A DNA stretch of 8,182 nt from Thermoplasmatota archaeon. GTDB taxonomy: Archaea > Thermoplasmatota > E2 > DHVEG-1. A program made the position numbers and the translations under genes. Positions 6,671 through 8,182 of the stretch are shown here, one piece after another (positions within the stretch are counted from its first letter, which is position 1; every line of letters starts with the position of its first letter). The notes below the pieces were generated by a model. It saw only the letters and a list, made by a program, of their open reading frames with translations. It was not told the DNA's origin and ran no database searches. Location: positions 1 to 8,182 of the forward strand of contig JAUWYM010000027.1 in the NCBI GenBank assembly GCA_030615845.1, read 5' to 3'.

Positions 6671-6689
6671 AAATCAATTTATTATAAAA
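6671..6689 (+). promoter_or_regulatory. Shared promoter/regulon element, copy 2 (upstream of thiolase-fold gene)
   Basis: AAATCAATTTATTATAAAA differs from 4668-4686 only at base 14 (A here, G there). It includes TTATAAAA, a better TATA box than copy 1. It lies 102 nt before the ATG, compared with 38 nt for copy 1, so this transcript would have a longer leader. Confidence 0.5.
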
Positions 6690-6714
6690 TGATTAATAAT
6701 TAAAATAAAAATGT

Positions 6715-6773
6715 AAAGGTTTTTAATGAGTTATTTGATTACGGGTGCTGTGGACTCGGAACCTTTTTAGTCC
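6715..6773 (+). other. Possible H-type pseudoknot in the thiolase-fold gene leader
   Basis: Stem 1 would pair AAAGGTT (6715-6721) with AACCTTT (6760-6766). Stem 2 would pair GGACT (6752-6756) with AGTCC (6769-6773). The arms interleave, giving pseudoknot order, and the last arm ends 1 nt before the ribosome site. The stems are short (7 and 5 bp) and were found by eye, so chance is a real alternative. Confidence 0.25.
6726..6770 (+). CDS. Possible 14-residue upstream ORF
   Basis: ATG at 6726 opens a frame of 14 codons (MSYLITGAVDSEPF) ending in TAG at 6768-6770, 21 nt before the ATG of the thiolase-fold gene. A weak AAAGG precedes it by 6 nt. It coincides with the possible pseudoknot, so its translation could affect folding there. 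It has no recognisable residues of an attenuator peptide, and a random ORF this short is common. I list it only because of its position. Confidence 0.15.
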   Translation: MSYLITGAVDSEPF

Positions 6774-6791
6774 TAGGAGAGGCAAGATTTT

Positions 6792-8042
6792 ATGTCAAGA
6801 AAAGTATGTATTGTTGGAGGTGCTACGACACCATTTGATTATGGCCCTACAGGTTTTGAAAGTATAGAAGGTGGAGCGGCGGAATGTATACGAGAAACAC
6901 AGCAAGATATCCCAGAGTTTTCTCTACGAGATATTGATCTGATGATCTATTCGCATTTTTCTGTTCATTTTGGACATCAGCTCGCCCCAGAATGGATTAT
7001 CCATGATCATCTTGGTCTTGTTGGTGTGCCACATTATCGTGTTGAAAACGGTGGAAACACGGGTGGTTCTGCCTTATATGCAGCAGCTCTTGCTGTCATG
7101 TCCGGTCATCATGATGTTGTCGGCGTTGTCGGCTGGGAGACCATGGATTCTGTTTCACAATCGCAGGGTAGTGAGTTTATCGCTATGGCATCAGATATCA
7201 GATATGAACTCATGGTTGGGGGAATCTACCCTATTTATTATGCTGCAATGGCCAATAAATGGATGAAAGACAATAATGTGACAGAAGAGGATGTTGCAAG
7301 TATTGGAGCGAAAAACCGGAATAATGCAATGGATAACCCGAAGGCGCAATGGTATCGAAATGAACATAAATATATTACTGTAGATGATGTGATGAATTCA
7401 CGTCTCATTTCATACCCTATTAAAAAATATGATTGTTGTCTTATGTCACGTGGTGTCGCATTTGTTCTTGTATGTTCTGAAGATTATGCAAAAAAAGTGA
7501 ATCCTGATAATTACGTTACGATTGATGGCATCGGGCTTTCCAGCTGTACGATACGAGCAGGTGATCGATTGAACTTCCCAGGATGGACTAAACGGTACGG
7601 ACCTGACTACCCTGGAATGACTGAGTTTGGTGCATGTCGAAACTCTGCAGAGCAGGCATATAAAATGGCAGGAATTAAAGATCCATTGAAAGAAATTGAT
7701 TTTGGAGAAATCCATGATGCATTCTCGACTTCTGAAGCACAAATCTACAAAGCATTAGGGTTAGCAGATGAAAACAATATTGCTCAGTTTTTACGTGATG
7801 AAAAAACCCATATGCATGGAGACATCCCTATGAATCCTGGCGGAGGTCTTATGGGGTATGGACATCCTGTAGGTGCAACTGGTCTGATGAGCACTATTGA
7901 ATGTTTCTACCAGCTTGCAGGCATGATTCCTAAGAAACATCTGAGTAAAAAAACAGAAGTTTCTGGGCCAGAATGTGGTATTGTCAATAGCCATGCAGGT
8001 ACTGGAACAAGTATTTCAAACTTTATTCTGAGGAGGCATTAA
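6792..8042 (+). CDS. Thiolase-fold (SCP-x-like) protein lacking the nucleophilic cysteine
   Basis: Thiolase superfamily, 416 aa, the usual SCP-x/archaeal thiolase length. Typical thiolases have a cysteine in a segment like VENACASGG; here residues 84-92 read VENGGNTGG, so Gly88 stands at the nucleophile position. Other family elements remain: DCC (214-216), HDAF (308-311) in place of the usual HD-C/A-F segment, NPGGG (349-353 approximately), GHPVGATG (357-364) with His358, and a C-terminal NSHAGTG (399-405). Without the cysteine, normal Claisen condensation or thiolysis is unlikely. Cys-less members include the steroid side-chain aldolase Ltp2, which needs a DUF35 partner. The ATG at 6792 follows AGGAGAGG by 9 nt. 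The next gene starts 2 bp after the stop and its ribosome site lies inside this gene, so both products are probably made together. The function could be aldolase, non-catalytic subunit, or unknown. Confidence 0.9.
   Translation: MSRKVCIVGGATTPFDYGPTGFESIEGGAAECIRETQQDIPEFSLRDIDLMIYSHFSVHFGHQLAPEWIIHDHLGLVGVPHYRVENGGNTGGSALYAAALAVMSGHHDVVGVVGWETMDSVSQSQGSEFIAMASDIRYELMVGGIYPIYYAAMANKWMKDNNVTEEDVASIGAKNRNNAMDNPKAQWYRNEHKYITVDDVMNSRLISYPIKKYDCCLMSRGVAFVLVCSEDYAKKVNPDNYVTIDGIGLSSCTIRAGDRLNFPGWTKRYGPDYPGMTEFGACRNSAEQAYKMAGIKDPLKEIDFGEIHDAFSTSEAQIYKALGLADENNIAQFLRDEKTHMHGDIPMNPGGGLMGYGHPVGATGLMSTIECFYQLAGMIPKKHLSKKTEVSGPECGIVNSHAGTGTSISNFILRRH
8031..8036 (+). promoter_or_regulatory. Ribosome binding site of the edge gene, inside the thiolase-fold gene
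   Basis: AGGAGG forms the two arginine codons near the end of the thiolase-fold gene, 8 nt before the ATG at 8045. It chooses that ATG over the later in-frame ATG at codon 7 and implies coupled translation. Confidence 0.8.
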
Positions 8043-8044
8043 AT

Positions 8045-8182
8045 ATGGGTCAATTAGCAGTTATGAAGAAAAAGAAGAAAAAATTTGCTGACGAACCGAT
8101 CTTTACAGAAAAAAAAGAATATCGGCCCAAATGTGTAAAAGAAACAGAACTTGCGTTTGTTGGTCATGAAATCTCAGAAGAT
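8045..8182 (+). CDS. N-terminus of an unidentified protein, possibly the DUF35 partner (cut by window edge)
   Basis: Forty-six codons are visible before the window ends. The protein begins MGQLAVMKKKKKKFADEP, with six lysines in a row, and continues with a charged segment containing PKC (one Cys at 30) and AFVGHEISED. There is no signal peptide or membrane segment. I do not recognise the sequence itself. In many archaea and anaerobic bacteria the gene directly after an SCP-x-type thiolase encodes a small DUF35 protein (zinc ribbon plus OB fold) that forms a complex with it, as in the BbsA-BbsB thiolase or the Ltp2-ChsH2 aldolase. The 2-bp spacing fits such a pair. The zinc-ribbon cysteines would be expected beyond the window edge, so the identity is an inference from position only. 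Confidence 0.6.
   Translation, partial: MGQLAVMKKKKKKFADEPIFTEKKEYRPKCVKETELAFVGHEISED

Larger units (their letters stand above)
6660..6791 (+). promoter_or_regulatory. Leader region of the thiolase-fold gene
   Basis: This 132-bp gap contains a second copy of the shared 19-bp element (6671-6689), a possible pseudoknot (6715-6773), a 14-codon upstream ORF (6726-6770) and a ribosome site, AGGAGAGG (6775-6782), 9 nt before the ATG at 6792. A transcript starting about 25 nt after the TATA-like box would begin near 6710, so the structure would lie entirely in the leader. The gap is long for an operon of this density, and the gene probably has its own promoter. Confidence 0.45.

Noticed and set aside
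6660..6725. A transcription terminator after the synthetase gene.
   Set aside because: There is no hairpin, and the only T-runs nearby are five bases long (6720-6724, 6764-6768), inside the leader of the next gene.
7446..7994. Minus-strand frames opposite the thiolase-fold gene.
   Set aside because: Antisense shadows without motifs or ribosome sites.
6792..8042. The thiolase-fold gene as a pseudogene because the catalytic Cys is missing.
   Set aside because: The frame is intact, the length is normal, other active-site segments are kept, the ribosome site is good and the next gene is translationally coupled.

Overview
The window is a gene cluster for acyl-CoA metabolism (beta-oxidation type) from what looks like an anaerobe, more likely archaeal than bacterial. 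The grounds are indirect. There is an electron-transfer flavoprotein (ETF) whose alpha subunit carries a ferredoxin domain, thiolases of the SCP-x/archaeal type, Shine-Dalgarno sites of the GAGGTGA kind, short AT-rich TATA-like promoters, and frequent ATA, AGA and AGG codons. No ribosomal or taxonomic marker is present, so the assignment is an inference. I see no tRNA, rRNA, CRISPR array, insertion sequence or phage gene.

The cluster has two arms that diverge from about 4546-4724. The left arm (minus strand, read right to left) encodes a short-chain/general acyl-CoA dehydrogenase (3406-4545), then after a 116-bp spacer a second, distinct acyl-CoA dehydrogenase (2090-3289), ETF beta (1271-2071), a ferredoxin-ETF alpha fusion (72-1265) and the first 18 codons of what looks like a thiolase (1-55). 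The last four are spaced 5-18 bp apart and almost certainly form one operon. The right arm (plus strand) encodes an AMP-forming acyl-CoA synthetase (4725-6659), a thiolase-fold protein (6792-8042) and, 2 bp later, the start of a further gene that runs off the window (8045-8182).

The genes suggest this scheme: the synthetase activates a carboxylic acid to its CoA thioester, one or both dehydrogenases introduce the alpha-beta double bond, the ETF takes the electrons and may link them to ferredoxin and NAD, and thiolase-fold enzymes cleave the chain. Enoyl-CoA hydratase and 3-hydroxyacyl-CoA dehydrogenase are not in the window. The synthetase lacks the tryptophan that restricts acetyl-CoA synthetases to acetate, so the substrate is probably larger than acetate.

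The most interesting points are: (1) the complete thiolase-fold protein has glycine where the nucleophilic cysteine should be and is tightly coupled to a small partner gene, so it may be an aldolase or a non-catalytic subunit rather than a thiolase; (2) the ferredoxin-ETF has a beta subunit of the bifurcating type; (3) a 19-bp element is repeated with one mismatch upstream of both plus-strand genes and is probably a shared promoter or regulon box; (4) the leader of the thiolase-fold gene has a possible pseudoknot and a 14-codon upstream ORF.
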